From contig NC_060200.1 of the NCBI RefSeq assembly GCF_020623625.1, positions 1,294,501 to 1,358,500 on the forward strand: a DNA stretch of 64,000 nt, given 5' to 3'. This stretch comes from Saccharomycodes ludwigii (taxonomy: Eukaryota; Ascomycota; Saccharomycetes; Saccharomycodales; Saccharomycodaceae). How positions within the stretch are numbered: position 1 is the first letter of the stretch; every line of letters starts with the position of its first letter. The notes beneath the pieces were generated by a model. It did no database searches. It saw nothing but the letters and a program-made list of their open reading frames with translations, and was not told where the DNA came from. Shown here piece by piece: positions 18,742-33,351 of the stretch. Both the position numbers and the translations under genes were made by a program.

Positions 18742-19950
18742 ATGCAAAGTATGGACTCTTTAAAACCAGAGTTATGGACCTGCTCCTCTAACACTTGCAC
18801 GAAAATTTCGATCGTCAATTCAAAAAGCAACAAAGTTGTAACTTTCAATCCTAGGTTCACATATCCAATTTTTGGAGAATCTGAACAAATTTTTGGATAT
18901 CAGGATCTAGAAATAATTTTAGCCTTTGAAAGCAAGACCTTTAAACCTTTAATTAATGTTAAATACTCTAAAAAATTAGATGAAGATTCATTGGACGGTA
19001 GCAAGTCACCGCTAGATATGTTATTAGAGTTTTTCCCTTCCAAAGATGATTTGGTTATTAAAGATGAATTACAATGGACTAAGAGCTTTGAAAGTGACTC
19101 TTTGGATTTGCCAACCTTGGGCGAATTGATCGATGAAAATGGAAATATTAGTGTTTACAAATGTAACATAAAGGATGTTAAACTTTTACACCAAAGAATT
19201 CAAATTTTCACCTTGTTTTTCATTGAGGGAGCCAGTTATATTGATGAAAATGATACAAATTGGGATGTTTATTTTATAATCAACAATGAAACTAAAGATA
19301 TATTGGGCTATACTACATGTTATAGATTCTGGAAATACGGAGGTCACGAAGAATTTGACAATTTAACAACGGATTATCCAATTCGATCTAAAATTTCTCA
19401 ATTTTTAATTTTTCCACCCTACCAAAACAAAGGATATGGTTCAATCTTGTATACTAGCCTGATGAATTATTGGTTGACTCTGGCCAATGTTAAAGAAATT
19501 ACGGTTGAAGATCCAAATGAAGATTTTGATTATCTAAGAGACGTTAATGATTTAAAGTTATTATTGAAGTTGGGTATTCAAGACCAAATAGAGTTTGATA
19601 AAAAAACTGCCTCTAATAGTATAATATCTCAAAAATGGATTGATAAAATAAAACCTACTTTAAAATTAGAATCTAGACAACTTATTAGATTATTGGAAAT
19701 GCTCTTGTTATACAAAAACGCTCCTCAATTTAGATTGCAAGTAAAAAAAAGATTATTTGAAAAAAATTATGATGCTCTAATAGAATTGGATACACCTTCA
19801 AGAAACGATAAATTGCAAACAGCATTTTTGAACATTAAAAATGGTTATCAATCAGTAATTGATTGCGTAACGAATAGTCATCAAAATAAGAGGAAAAATA
19901 AAGATGACAACCAACAAAATCAAGATAGCAAACGATCAAAAAATCAATAA
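18742..19950 (+). CDS. HAT1: histone acetyltransferase Hat1 (type B)
   Basis: Hat1 is the catalytic subunit of the type B histone acetyltransferase, acetylating new histone H4 on K5 and K12 together with Hat2. From the ATG at 18742 it has 402 residues (S. cerevisiae 374). The N-terminal domain carries FTYPIFGESEQIFGYQDLEI and FKPLINVKYSKKLD. The GNAT core has RIQIFTLFFIEGASYIDE, then FLIFPPYQNKGYGS at about residues 222-235 (acetyl-CoA loop) and ITVEDPNEDFDYLRD. The C-terminal tail is rich in K, N and Q and longer than in yeast. The frame is open upstream only through a TTG. A second ATG at 18751 has a better -3 base (A) and may be the real start. Confidence 0.95.
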   Translation: MQSMDSLKPELWTCSSNTCTKISIVNSKSNKVVTFNPRFTYPIFGESEQIFGYQDLEIILAFESKTFKPLINVKYSKKLDEDSLDGSKSPLDMLLEFFPSKDDLVIKDELQWTKSFESDSLDLPTLGELIDENGNISVYKCNIKDVKLLHQRIQIFTLFFIEGASYIDENDTNWDVYFIINNETKDILGYTTCYRFWKYGGHEEFDNLTTDYPIRSKISQFLIFPPYQNKGYGSILYTSLMNYWLTLANVKEITVEDPNEDFDYLRDVNDLKLLLKLGIQDQIEFDKKTASNSIISQKWIDKIKPTLKLESRQLIRLLEMLLLYKNAPQFRLQVKKRLFEKNYDALIELDTPSRNDKLQTAFLNIKNGYQSVIDCVTNSHQNKRKNKDDNQQNQDSKRSKNQ

Positions 19951-20130
19951 GACTTTATTGGTATTTATGTTAAAAAAAAATTTTTTTTTCCTTTTTTTTT
20001 TTTTGATTTTTTTGGTTCAGGTTTTGAATGTTTATAATCTATATACAGTTAGATGGAAACAAGTTTACTAATTATCATGTAGTTGTACTAACAACGATAA
20101 GACAGAGAATATACACAAGCACACAAAACT

Positions 20131-22149
20131 TTAATCATCAATATTTTTTCCTTGAATTTCATTTATAATACTAATATTTTTGTTAGAGTTGAAAGCCGCA
20201 TCCTTTTGTATAATCCCTCTTTTTAATAGTTCCAACTGTAATGTAATATATGCGTTATTTTTGGCATACGGTATCTTATTAATTAATGCATTTTGGATCG
20301 CAATATACTTTTTACGGGCTTTAAACTTTGATTTTTTAATAGAATCTGTTTGAGTTGTATTGCGTTGTATTTTGGTACTGTCACATTTTTCTGTTTCTTT
20401 TTTCTTTTTAAAAAAATTAGATCCCAAATATCGCCATAGCGGTCTCATATGTCTATAATCTTTTGAGGTGGCCGTATCAAAAACAAATCCATCCTTCCAT
20501 AATAAATTATCTAACATGGTTTTCACATGTAATGGTACCTTTTCATTCATATCCTTATTGTATAGTGTTTTAATGTTATATTTGGCTATAGCTGTAGCTT
20601 TTAATCTCCAATAAGGTGAAATATTCAATTTTTTGGTGTACGTAAATTGAAGTTCTTGTATATAGTTTAAGATGGAAGTAAAATTTTTAATATATCCCCT
20701 TCTGGCCAAGCATTTATATAACAAATCATAACTTTTCGCATCTGCATAAACCTTGAATTTTTTACGCATGGTGTTAAAGGTTAAAAAACAAAGATCGAGT
20801 CTACCAAGTTCAGCCAAATTATTCAAAAATAGATTTAAGCATGTGGTATTTACATTAACATGAGGTGCCACCTCATCAAAATTGTCTTGTAATTCCTTTT
20901 CCTTGACGTGCTTGACAAATACCCAGGCCATTTTCTGATTTCCCTCGCTTAATAATTTTGAAACGACTAAATTAAAAATATCTGTGGTTAAAGTAATGTC
21001 CGATTTTTTTATACATTCTAATAGTTGCGTAGCAGTCATATCTTCACTATTTTCTTTTAAAATGGTGTATGCTAATTTTGATGACGAGGGGATTTTATAC
21101 TCTGCCATTTTATCCAAAAATATTTGTTTGGAGATCTTATCTAACAAAGTCCTATAACATAAACACCACGTATATTGATCTGCTCTTACCCTATTTTTCT
21201 TCATTTTCTTTAAGTAATATGTCACCTCTTTCAACGGATCAACGCTATTAAATCTGGTGTGTATTTTTTTAACAATCCCCTTCAAAAGCAAGTTGTATGT
21301 TTGTGTGTTTGGGTTCAAACTTTCATATTTCATTTGTACAAAAAATTCCCTACATGAAGCAAAATCACCCAAGTTAAGGAAAAAAAAGATTACATGGTTA
21401 TAACTCTCTACTGTCCGAAGGTCCATGGTCGAAACGTTATTTAAATTCAATAAACACCTTAATATTTTTGAAATGATACCATTTACTCTAGAAGAACTTT
21501 TAAAATGAAATTTTGTGTGGGTTAATAGTCCAATATAAGCCTCAAATTTTTCAATGTCTTTTCCAAAATTGGGTATAGGTGGAATTTCTTTAAAGGATTC
21601 TTTATGGTAAATATTATTATTAGTATTGGCACCCCCATCAAATTCATAAAATGTGGTTGTATCGGTTAAATTCACCAATAGGGATACAATATCTGCCAAA
21701 CTTTTGTGAAACTTGTTAAACAGCATTGCCTCGCCATTTTTTATTTTTTGCAACATTTTGATATTTCTAGAAATTTTTTTTGCTGCCTCCTTATCATAAA
21801 GTTCATTTTGTTGCAGGGTTTTTAATCTCTTGGCCTGCGGATATGAACCTTCAAGAAATTTTTGGACCAATTTTCTATTATAACTTGATCCTTTCCCTAC
21901 CAACTGTATGTTTTCTTTTAGGTATGCAGATTTATTCTTAGGTATTTTTTCCATTAAGTTATTCGTATTCTCAATTGGGATTTTACTAATAGTAGCAGTA
22001 TTAATAACATTATTTTCATTATCAGATATTTCATCTGATTTGAATACTCTTGGATTGGCTATTAGAAGTGAACTAATATCCAACTCCGGTCTATTGGAAC
22101 CCTTTAATTTGGGTGTTATATTTTTTATCTGGTTAATTATAGATTCCAT
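20131..22149 (-). CDS. AEP3: mitochondrial RNA-stability PPR protein, Aep3-like
   Basis: In S. cerevisiae Aep3 is a peripheral inner-membrane protein that stabilises the ATP6/8 mRNA. This 672-residue protein has helical repeats of PPR character in its middle (about 245-480): for example VESYNHVIFFFLNLGDFASCREFFVQM with NPNTQTYNLLLKGIV, DIFNLVVSKLLSEGNQKMAWVFV, and TCLNLFLNNLAELGRLDLCFLTFNTM. A conserved-looking C-terminal block includes LLWKDGFVFDT and RHMRPLWRYLGSNFF. Its N-terminus is not a classical presequence. Sequence alone shows only a PPR protein; the symbol rests on its position next to NCR1 (YPL005W-YPL006W). Confidence 0.8.
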   Translation of the reverse strand: MESIINQIKNITPKLKGSNRPELDISSLLIANPRVFKSDEISDNENNVINTATISKIPIENTNNLMEKIPKNKSAYLKENIQLVGKGSSYNRKLVQKFLEGSYPQAKRLKTLQQNELYDKEAAKKISRNIKMLQKIKNGEAMLFNKFHKSLADIVSLLVNLTDTTTFYEFDGGANTNNNIYHKESFKEIPPIPNFGKDIEKFEAYIGLLTHTKFHFKSSSRVNGIISKILRCLLNLNNVSTMDLRTVESYNHVIFFFLNLGDFASCREFFVQMKYESLNPNTQTYNLLLKGIVKKIHTRFNSVDPLKEVTYYLKKMKKNRVRADQYTWCLCYRTLLDKISKQIFLDKMAEYKIPSSSKLAYTILKENSEDMTATQLLECIKKSDITLTTDIFNLVVSKLLSEGNQKMAWVFVKHVKEKELQDNFDEVAPHVNVNTTCLNLFLNNLAELGRLDLCFLTFNTMRKKFKVYADAKSYDLLYKCLARRGYIKNFTSILNYIQELQFTYTKKLNISPYWRLKATAIAKYNIKTLYNKDMNEKVPLHVKTMLDNLLWKDGFVFDTATSKDYRHMRPLWRYLGSNFFKKKKETEKCDSTKIQRNTTQTDSIKKSKFKARKKYIAIQNALINKIPYAKNNAYITLQLELLKRGIIQKDAAFNSNKNISIINEIQGKNIDD

Positions 22150-22589
22150 TGTTTTGTGATGTGGTTATTGAACAATATATATATATAACACGTTAAAACT
22201 TAAAAATAAGGTTAATAGAAACCTATAATGATAATATCACTGAGTGCATGTAGCAATGATGTCTGCTTTTAATATTTATTGAATGTTATTTTTTATTGTT
22301 CAACGTATGTTCAATGGTATTTCTTAAAACACATAAACCAAAGGGGAGAAAAAAAATAAAAAAAAAATAAAAAAAAAAAAAAAAAAAAAAAAAACATATT
22401 TGTTCAGAATGAGGCTATCTAATACCTGTATCCAATATATAAAAACCAAGATCGGAAAAAATTAACAAGCCATAAAACCTTCGGACTGTTGACAAGTTTA
22501 TTATTTACGTTTAGATACGTAGTTTTTTTTTGCATTAAAATTGTATTTATTAAATTAGAAATTATATTATAATATCTAAACATAAACAA

Positions 22590-22620
<31 letters not shown>

Positions 22621-22701
22621 AAATTAATTGATCATCTACAAAACGTCTTTGTAAGTATTTATAGCACCTTACTCAACTTTCTATATATCTATATATCAAC
22701 C
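22150..22701. other. intergenic, NCR1 3' end to AEP3 promoter
   Basis: A gap of about 550 bp with A-rich low complexity (22350-22395), a TA repeat at 22590-22608 followed by T, and TATATCTATATATC near 22682-22697 just past the NCR1 stop, likely its 3'-end signal. No gene. Confidence 0.55.
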
Positions 22702-26913
<4,212 letters not shown>

Positions 26914-28776
26914 ATGAAATTGCTAAAAGATTTGGTGTTATTTAGAAGAGAATTAGAAAATTGGTATGATGTTTTAACATGGCTGCCTAATGGTTCTTTA
27001 CTTATTAATACACAAAACGAATTAACACTATGCCAAGCAATTTTTAAAAAAAATGTTGAAAAATCATTGAAAAATTTGTATTTTGTTAAAAATCTAAAGT
27101 TAGGAAACATTGAATCAAATAAGTTTGAATTCGAGTACGATACATTTGAAAACACTCTACTAAATTCCGTTCCTCAATCATATGTTAAAAGGGTGAAAAC
27201 AAATTTTATCAATGGATATTTGGGCGTATTAACGAACAATTGCAATGTTTTAATATACAACAATGAATTTGAATTTATAGGAAATCTGGACCACGACTCA
27301 AAGGCATTACAAGAAAGAATTTACCACTCCTTGAGTTGGTCTCCTGAATCCGTAGAAAAAGAGAATTTATTGGTTGTTGGGAATGAATGTGGTCAACTTA
27401 TTTTTTTCAACGAAAATGGTAAGTATGTGAAAACCGTTTCTTTGCTGCAAGAAAAGAACAAAAATGACTGTAAAAATATTTGGGTAACTGATATTATGTG
27501 GGATTATATGAAATATATATGTTGCATTCTATCAGATAACAGTGTGATATTATACAATTTTGAAGCTGGATTTAGTACAATTGTTAAGCCTGCCAATAGA
27601 TTTCACGTTTCAGAAATCAAGATTGTTAAAAACAACTTTCTATTAATAAATTGTACTAATGAACTCATATTTTATTCCATCGAAACCGGAAGCCTCCTCA
27701 AACACACCAATCATGATAATAATTATGAACCATGCAATGTTATCATTGCAGAGAATGATCAGCCCTATTTGTTATCGGATGTTCGCGTTTTTAAATTGAA
27801 TCTAGCCGATGAGGGGAACGCAATAGAAATATCAACAGCCCCCATGCTTTCTGAGGCTTTATTGAAGAAGTACAATAAATGGAACACTATATACAATCCA
27901 AATAAACAATATAATACTAATTTTTCAATACATGGATGTTGCAAATCACCAGATGGGTCAATGTTGGCGGTATTATACAACATAGACAGGAATTCGCTAA
28001 AATACAAAACCACCTCGGAATACCACTATAGGATATCACTCATCCCATTGAATGGTAGTACCTGGGAAGTCAAATCAGATCTTAAAGGCGCAGGGTTTCT
28101 ATGGTACCAAGCTTACAATTGCTACAATGGAAAATTACCACGTAACGTTGATACTTTTCCTGGTAGTGCCGAACAGCACAAAGAAACACAGGATGAAGAA
28201 AAAGTGGTACTTCATGATACTTCTTGTTCATTTAGGACGTATTTAAGAAAACATGTTTTGAAAAATAACTTAGAGTTAAAGAAATTGCAATTTTTGAGTT
28301 TTATAGAAGACTCAAAATTGAGAATAGTCAAAAAATATTGCCAATTAGTTTATCATTATGCCATAGAACATCTGGCTGAAATCACTAATCCGCTTGACAA
28401 AGCCTGTGTTACAGCGATGGCACAAAATATTGGATCGGAAACACCATTCCCTTCTTTGCAGGATACATTAATGCGGGGTAAATTTATTTCAGAAACATTT
28501 GATTTCAACATGCAAAACAAAGATAACATTACTGGAGAAATAGAAAGTGAAAATATTTTTAAAATCGTTTCTATAGAGGGTCATGAATGGATGAGATGTT
28601 CCATAACCTTTTTACCACTCCTTTCGCCAGCATTAAAATACTGTCCTGTAACAAAGTTAAGGATGTTGGATATTAAGAGAGATAATGAAAATGACTATGG
28701 ATGGCTAACGAAAACTTTGTTGGAAGAATGCAATTCTATAAGTATTTACGCTGATGTAAATTTGGAATGTATATAG
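26914..28776 (+). CDS. TFC8: TFIIIC subunit tau60 (Tfc8)
   Basis: This is the tau60 subunit of TFIIIC, part of the tauB half that binds the B box and contacts TBP. From the ATG at 26914 it has 620 residues (588 in S. cerevisiae). It opens MKLLKDLVLFRRELENWYDVLTW, very like the yeast N-terminus (MKLLKDLL, then W and LTW). A beta-propeller region follows, with HSLSWSPE/NLLVVGNECGQLIFF and HGCCKSPDGSMLAVLYNIDR repeats. The C-terminal domain carries the end block KYCPVTKLRMLDIKRDNENDYGWLTKTLLE. A second TFIIIC gene in this window besides TFC1. Its stop is 5 bp from the convergent CHL1 stop. Confidence 0.92.
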   Translation: MKLLKDLVLFRRELENWYDVLTWLPNGSLLINTQNELTLCQAIFKKNVEKSLKNLYFVKNLKLGNIESNKFEFEYDTFENTLLNSVPQSYVKRVKTNFINGYLGVLTNNCNVLIYNNEFEFIGNLDHDSKALQERIYHSLSWSPESVEKENLLVVGNECGQLIFFNENGKYVKTVSLLQEKNKNDCKNIWVTDIMWDYMKYICCILSDNSVILYNFEAGFSTIVKPANRFHVSEIKIVKNNFLLINCTNELIFYSIETGSLLKHTNHDNNYEPCNVIIAENDQPYLLSDVRVFKLNLADEGNAIEISTAPMLSEALLKKYNKWNTIYNPNKQYNTNFSIHGCCKSPDGSMLAVLYNIDRNSLKYKTTSEYHYRISLIPLNGSTWEVKSDLKGAGFLWYQAYNCYNGKLPRNVDTFPGSAEQHKETQDEEKVVLHDTSCSFRTYLRKHVLKNNLELKKLQFLSFIEDSKLRIVKKYCQLVYHYAIEHLAEITNPLDKACVTAMAQNIGSETPFPSLQDTLMRGKFISETFDFNMQNKDNITGEIESENIFKIVSIEGHEWMRCSITFLPLLSPALKYCPVTKLRMLDIKRDNENDYGWLTKTLLEECNSISIYADVNLECI

Positions 28777-28781
28777 TAGTA

Positions 28782-31370
28782 TTACTCCAATTTTTTCTGG
28801 AAAAAAAATTTTCTCGTTGAATTTATTATTTTGTCATCATATTCCTGCAAAGACAAGTTTTTATATTGATAATTATCAGTAACAATTCTTTTTTTAACCC
28901 ACCCACTTAGTTTATTTTTGATATTGGGGTTGTTATATCTTTTATCCAACAAATAGATACATGAATAATCGTTGACGTGTCTGATAGACCTTCCAACACT
29001 TTGATTAACGGCACGCATGCATATATTGTCCAAATAATTTTTAGTTTCTGTTATTGCCAATTTTTTGTTGTCGGAATACTTATTCATGATGTGTTCCCTT
29101 TGAATAACCATATCACTTTGAAAAATGTTTGGATATGGTAAACCAATCATAATGACCGCCCTTGCTAAATTGTCCTGAAAATTTATTCCCTCACTCAATT
29201 TCCCACCAACAACAGCAAATAGAGCGGCTGGTTTCCGATCGATCAATATTCTCTCCTGGTATTTGTTTAGTGGAGAATCGCTTGTATTTGTTTTTGTAAA
29301 TGATTCAGAGTATATTTTTTTCAATTGATTTAACTTGAAAAAATGGTCATTTGGGCATTTTTGCCAGAAATCCATTAATGTTTGTAAGAACTGATAGCTA
29401 GGGCAAAATAAAACTACACCATCAGGAATAACTTTAAATAAATTCAATAGATATGTCCCCAACGACTCTAACATTTTAAAATCATTTCTTTTCCCAAAGG
29501 TAAACTCAAAAATAGAACGATTTATATCATTAACAGCACTGTCCTTTTCGATGAAAACTTGTAAATTGTTATCTGAGATAACATGATCACAACTAAATGT
29601 CATAATTTTTTCAGGTGGTACATATGGAAATAATTTTTCTTTAAACTCATTCATTGGTTCCATGGTACCACCACACAAAATAAGTTTAAAACAATTTTCA
29701 GTAATAGACTTAAAAATCTCACTTGGTTCCAACAACATATATTCTAATTGATTTTCCCCAGAAAAATAAAATACACCTTCTACTGATGGATTAGTTAAGG
29801 ATTGTAAAAATTTAGAAATTTTAAATAGCAGAGGCGTTCCCTTATTGATTTGTTGTTGACTTTTATCTTGCTCCATAATGTATGATTGCAACTTATAGGG
29901 CAATTTTGTTGCCTTAATGAAAGCTAACAAATCATGGAAATTAATTTTATCCGAATTTTCATATTGTAAAATATCATTTGGATTGACCTGTTTATTTATT
30001 TTAAAATTTTTTACGATAAATTTGCACAGGTTGTTCAGAAATTTAATTAGGATTAACAGGTTAACTCTGTTGGAAGCGTTCAACTTTTTTTTAAATTTTG
30101 CTAGGTACAGTTTCAAAGAAGAGATACATATTGCCAAATCACTCAAATTAACAACAGATTTGTTAACTGCCATTATTGTATCTATTAGATTATGTGCTTC
30201 ATCTATTATAATTATAGAATTTTTTAGATGTATGTTTAAACTTTCTCTAGCGGATTCCATTAATAATAATTGATATGGCAAGGTAATAATCTCTGCCAAA
30301 TTAATTATATGCCTATTAAAATAATATGGACAACTTTTATACTTTCTACCTAGCTCGTTTAAATCTTCAATATCAATAATTTCATTAAAAATAGCTTCCA
30401 TGGGTAAATTATCTATGTTTTCATAATAGACGCAGTCATGTGATTGTATTAGGTTTTTGCAAGCCTCATTAATTAGTTCTGTGTTGTTAAGTTTTGTAAC
30501 TTTTGGGTTTATACATAATTGTTTTCTAGATCCTAGAGGTAGATACTTTATTTTTTCTTTGCTTACAGGGAATATAGACGAGGGGAACTTTGTCTTATTG
30601 TGTTCTAGTAAAGTCAATTGGGATGAAAACTGCTGTAATTGAGAATGTGTCCTGGATGCATATAATATTTGTATAGGTTGTTGTAGGTTGTTTGTAATGT
30701 TATTATTATTATTATTTTTATCATCCAGTTTGCTCAATAACGTTTGAATTTCGAGCTGGATTTTCGTTTTTGAAGTGTCTTCAACAGCATTATTATCTAA
30801 GATAAATTGATTGTCCTCGTTAGTATCGGACTCATCTTTTGATATTTGTATATCTATATGCTGCAATTTTCTTTTTTTCACTATGCCCAAATTTTGTGTT
30901 TCATTTAAACTATTAAACACTGCACTACTGGAATGTCCATTAGAAATTGTTTTTTCAAATTTATTTATGGAGTCTTCTAAAATTTTAAAGTTATTTATTT
31001 TTTCATTTAAAATATCATCTTTATAGCTTTGTTTAACCCATTCTGGTTCAGTGTCCTCGTCATCAGGATGATTATTCAACGAAGCAGTGATGCTTTCTGT
31101 TGAAGAGGATAAGGCTTTTTTTTTATTATTTCTCAGCCATGTCATAGTTGAACATATTAAAGATAAGGTTTTCCCAGTGCCCGTTGGACTTTCAAATATT
31201 CCAATTTTACTATGTTGTTCGTCATTATCCAGTAATTTATATATATGATCCATCAATAGCATTTGGATGTGATAAGGTTCATATGGATGATTATAGTTTT
31301 TAATTGAATCATTATCCGTATAATTAAGGCCTTTGTCAATCATGCTTTTTGTCTTGAACTTTTTACTCAT
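28782..31370 (-). CDS. CHL1: DNA helicase Chl1 (FANCJ/DDX11 family)
   Basis: Chl1 is a superfamily 2 iron-sulphur helicase that acts with Ctf4 and Eco1 in sister-chromatid cohesion. The protein is 862 residues (861 in S. cerevisiae). Landmarks: Walker A in ESPTGTGKTLS near residue 60; the Fe-S cysteines between about 300 and 370 (CINPKV, EACKNL, HDCVYY, KSCPYY); the DEAH box in IIIDEAHNL near 394; late helicase motifs GGKLSEGINFQD and MIGLPYPN; and motif VI QSVGRSIRH near 795. Nothing appears broken. An acidic, Asn-rich insertion lies between motif I and the Fe-S region. Convergent with TFC8, as in S. cerevisiae. Confidence 0.96.
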   Translation of the reverse strand: MSKKFKTKSMIDKGLNYTDNDSIKNYNHPYEPYHIQMLLMDHIYKLLDNDEQHSKIGIFESPTGTGKTLSLICSTMTWLRNNKKKALSSSTESITASLNNHPDDEDTEPEWVKQSYKDDILNEKINNFKILEDSINKFEKTISNGHSSSAVFNSLNETQNLGIVKKRKLQHIDIQISKDESDTNEDNQFILDNNAVEDTSKTKIQLEIQTLLSKLDDKNNNNNNITNNLQQPIQILYASRTHSQLQQFSSQLTLLEHNKTKFPSSIFPVSKEKIKYLPLGSRKQLCINPKVTKLNNTELINEACKNLIQSHDCVYYENIDNLPMEAIFNEIIDIEDLNELGRKYKSCPYYFNRHIINLAEIITLPYQLLLMESARESLNIHLKNSIIIIDEAHNLIDTIMAVNKSVVNLSDLAICISSLKLYLAKFKKKLNASNRVNLLILIKFLNNLCKFIVKNFKINKQVNPNDILQYENSDKINFHDLLAFIKATKLPYKLQSYIMEQDKSQQQINKGTPLLFKISKFLQSLTNPSVEGVFYFSGENQLEYMLLEPSEIFKSITENCFKLILCGGTMEPMNEFKEKLFPYVPPEKIMTFSCDHVISDNNLQVFIEKDSAVNDINRSIFEFTFGKRNDFKMLESLGTYLLNLFKVIPDGVVLFCPSYQFLQTLMDFWQKCPNDHFFKLNQLKKIYSESFTKTNTSDSPLNKYQERILIDRKPAALFAVVGGKLSEGINFQDNLARAVIMIGLPYPNIFQSDMVIQREHIMNKYSDNKKLAITETKNYLDNICMRAVNQSVGRSIRHVNDYSCIYLLDKRYNNPNIKNKLSGWVKKRIVTDNYQYKNLSLQEYDDKIINSTRKFFFQKKLE

Positions 31371-31972
31371 TTTAGTTGATATTTAAATTAATTTGGTTTA
31401 ACAATGTGTGAAAAGAGGAGGGAAAAAAAAAAACAACAACAATCTACTACAACATATATTATACATTTGTGTTTTAATAGTAAAGATATTTGCGATTGGT
31501 AAATGTGGCATATACTATTACTAGAAATAATAAACGCTATTAATAATCTTTTAGTTGTCCTTTACTTACGGAGAAGGGCAGAGCTACATTAATAATTTAT
31601 TTTGGTATTTTAGGAGCGATTTTTTTATTATAGCATTTTTTTATTATAGCATTTTTTTATTATAGCATTTTTTCATTATAGCATTTTTTCATTATAGCAT
31701 TTTTTTATTATAGCATTTTTTTATTATAGCATTTTTTTATTATAGCATTTTTTTTTTTTTTTTTTTTTTTTAAATCATTTTTTCGGTTGGTTCGTTATAT
31801 AACCAAAATCTTTTTTATTGTGTCTACATTTGAATAAATTTTTCAGCTAGAGATTTGTTATATACGAAATATAAATAAAATATATATATATATATGATTA
31901 AATGTTGCATTCTTTCAAAATACATGTATATATGAAGTAAAATTAGAAAAAAACCAACATTACTAGTAATAA
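31371..31972. other. divergent promoter, CHL1 and membrane-protein gene
   Basis: A gap of about 600 bp containing the 16-bp minisatellite (31618-31759), a T run at 31748-31770 and a TA repeat at 31880-31896. No ORF. Confidence 0.55.
31618..31759. repeat. 16-bp minisatellite, eight copies
   Basis: The unit TAGCATTTTTTTATTA recurs exactly every 16 bp, with TAGCAT at 31631, 31647, 31663, 31679, 31695, 31711, 31727 and 31743. Copies 3 and 4 share a T-to-C change (TTTCATTA), so variants spread between neighbours. It lies about 250 bp upstream of the CHL1 start. Confidence 0.95.
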
Positions 31973-33124
31973 ATGGCTGCTTCACCTATATTTTATTCAA
32001 GACCGAATACTGCTATAAGTTTTTCTTCTTTTTATAAGGGATTTAAAGTTTTCAAATGGAGCATATCCAAACTAGCACAAAGATTAAACGCTTCTACGGG
32101 TAGCAGAAGGTTGATACCAACAAATACTTTATTGCATATTTTATTAATTTCATTAGCTTTCAATGCTTTAGATTCATATATTTTAAATACGGCTTCTCCA
32201 TTTTTTAAACTGTTTTTACCCTATCTAATATTTTTGTATACAAAAAATGATGCTTTGAAATACGGTAGTCTCAATTCCACTAATAAAAACGATGCCGACG
32301 TTGGTCGAAATATATTGTGGAGAACATTACAAACGTATGACTTAGAAAATAAAACAAGATTTTCTGTTTTGATTAAGCTTTTATCGAAAATAAGATATGA
32401 AGAAAAAGGTTTAACTAATATCACAGGCAATAGAAATGACCAAGCTAAGATACATATGCTACTACTGGATTATAATAAAATTCTTACATTGATTATCTTA
32501 CAAGTATTTGATAAATATAGTACCAGAAATAGTAGCGTTATTAGTAATACTAGTAATTATAATACATTGATTAAGAGTATATGTTTTATTATATATATTT
32601 ACATAACTACACCAATATTGGGAATATCAACTTCAATAACTACATCGTTACTGCCCACCTTACTGCTTCCCTACAACCTCCAAATAATATTGATTTCACA
32701 TATATTAAACCTATTAAACTCAATGTATTTACTGTTTGATTTTTATTTTGAAACTTTAAATCAATTAGTACTCACCTCTTCTATTACTATTAGAAAGCAG
32801 CAACAAGAAATTTGGTTTAGATCTAGACTAGGTATATTATTGGGCTGTTACATAGCATTCTATCTGGTTGTAGTTACTATACTACCCGGTTGGTTATGGT
32901 GTTTAATTTGGATCACCGTCGGTGAATATTGTACTGGATTATTGCTAACAAGAGTAACAAATGAGCTTTCTATTAGTAATATTAGTGTTAACAATAGCGA
33001 TACTGCTGGTGCTAGCGCAAATAATAAATGCGCAAATTCAACTCTAACTTTAATTAGAATCTCGACCGATAAGAACATTACTAGATGGTTGAACAAGGAA
33101 ATATTTTGGATAGACAATAAATGA
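31973..33124 (+). CDS. unrecognised polytopic membrane protein
   Basis: The protein is 383 residues from a clear ATG. I do not recognise the family. It has paired hydrophobic segments at about residues 50-90 (LLHILLISLAFNAL and FFKLFLPYLIFLY), 160-175, 200-250 (several closely packed spans) and 280-320 (GILLGCYIAFYLVVVTILPGWLWCLIWI). The N-terminus is basic (YKGFKVFKWSISKLAQRL) and may be amphipathic; there is no classical signal peptide. A serine/asparagine loop precedes the short C-terminal tail. The hairpin pattern would fit an ER or nuclear-envelope shaping protein, but this is only a guess. It sits at the junction between two rearranged syntenic pieces. Confidence 0.75.
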   Translation: MAASPIFYSRPNTAISFSSFYKGFKVFKWSISKLAQRLNASTGSRRLIPTNTLLHILLISLAFNALDSYILNTASPFFKLFLPYLIFLYTKNDALKYGSLNSTNKNDADVGRNILWRTLQTYDLENKTRFSVLIKLLSKIRYEEKGLTNITGNRNDQAKIHMLLLDYNKILTLIILQVFDKYSTRNSSVISNTSNYNTLIKSICFIIYIYITTPILGISTSITTSLLPTLLLPYNLQIILISHILNLLNSMYLLFDFYFETLNQLVLTSSITIRKQQQEIWFRSRLGILLGCYIAFYLVVVTILPGWLWCLIWITVGEYCTGLLLTRVTNELSISNISVNNSDTAGASANNKCANSTLTLIRISTDKNITRWLNKEIFWIDNK

Positions 33125-33316
33125 AAGTTGTAATATTGAATACAGAATCCATTTTTAATGGTCTCATAAGTTTTCCAAACACTTGGTTGATGGAAGTGAA
33201 TTGACATATTAACCTTATATAATAAATTATTATTTAGAACATTCGGCCATTATTTTATGAGGGTAAAACGAGTCCTATTTTAGCGTTGCATTATTTTGTC
33301 ATTTTTACTACTATCA

Positions 33317-33351
<35 letters not shown>

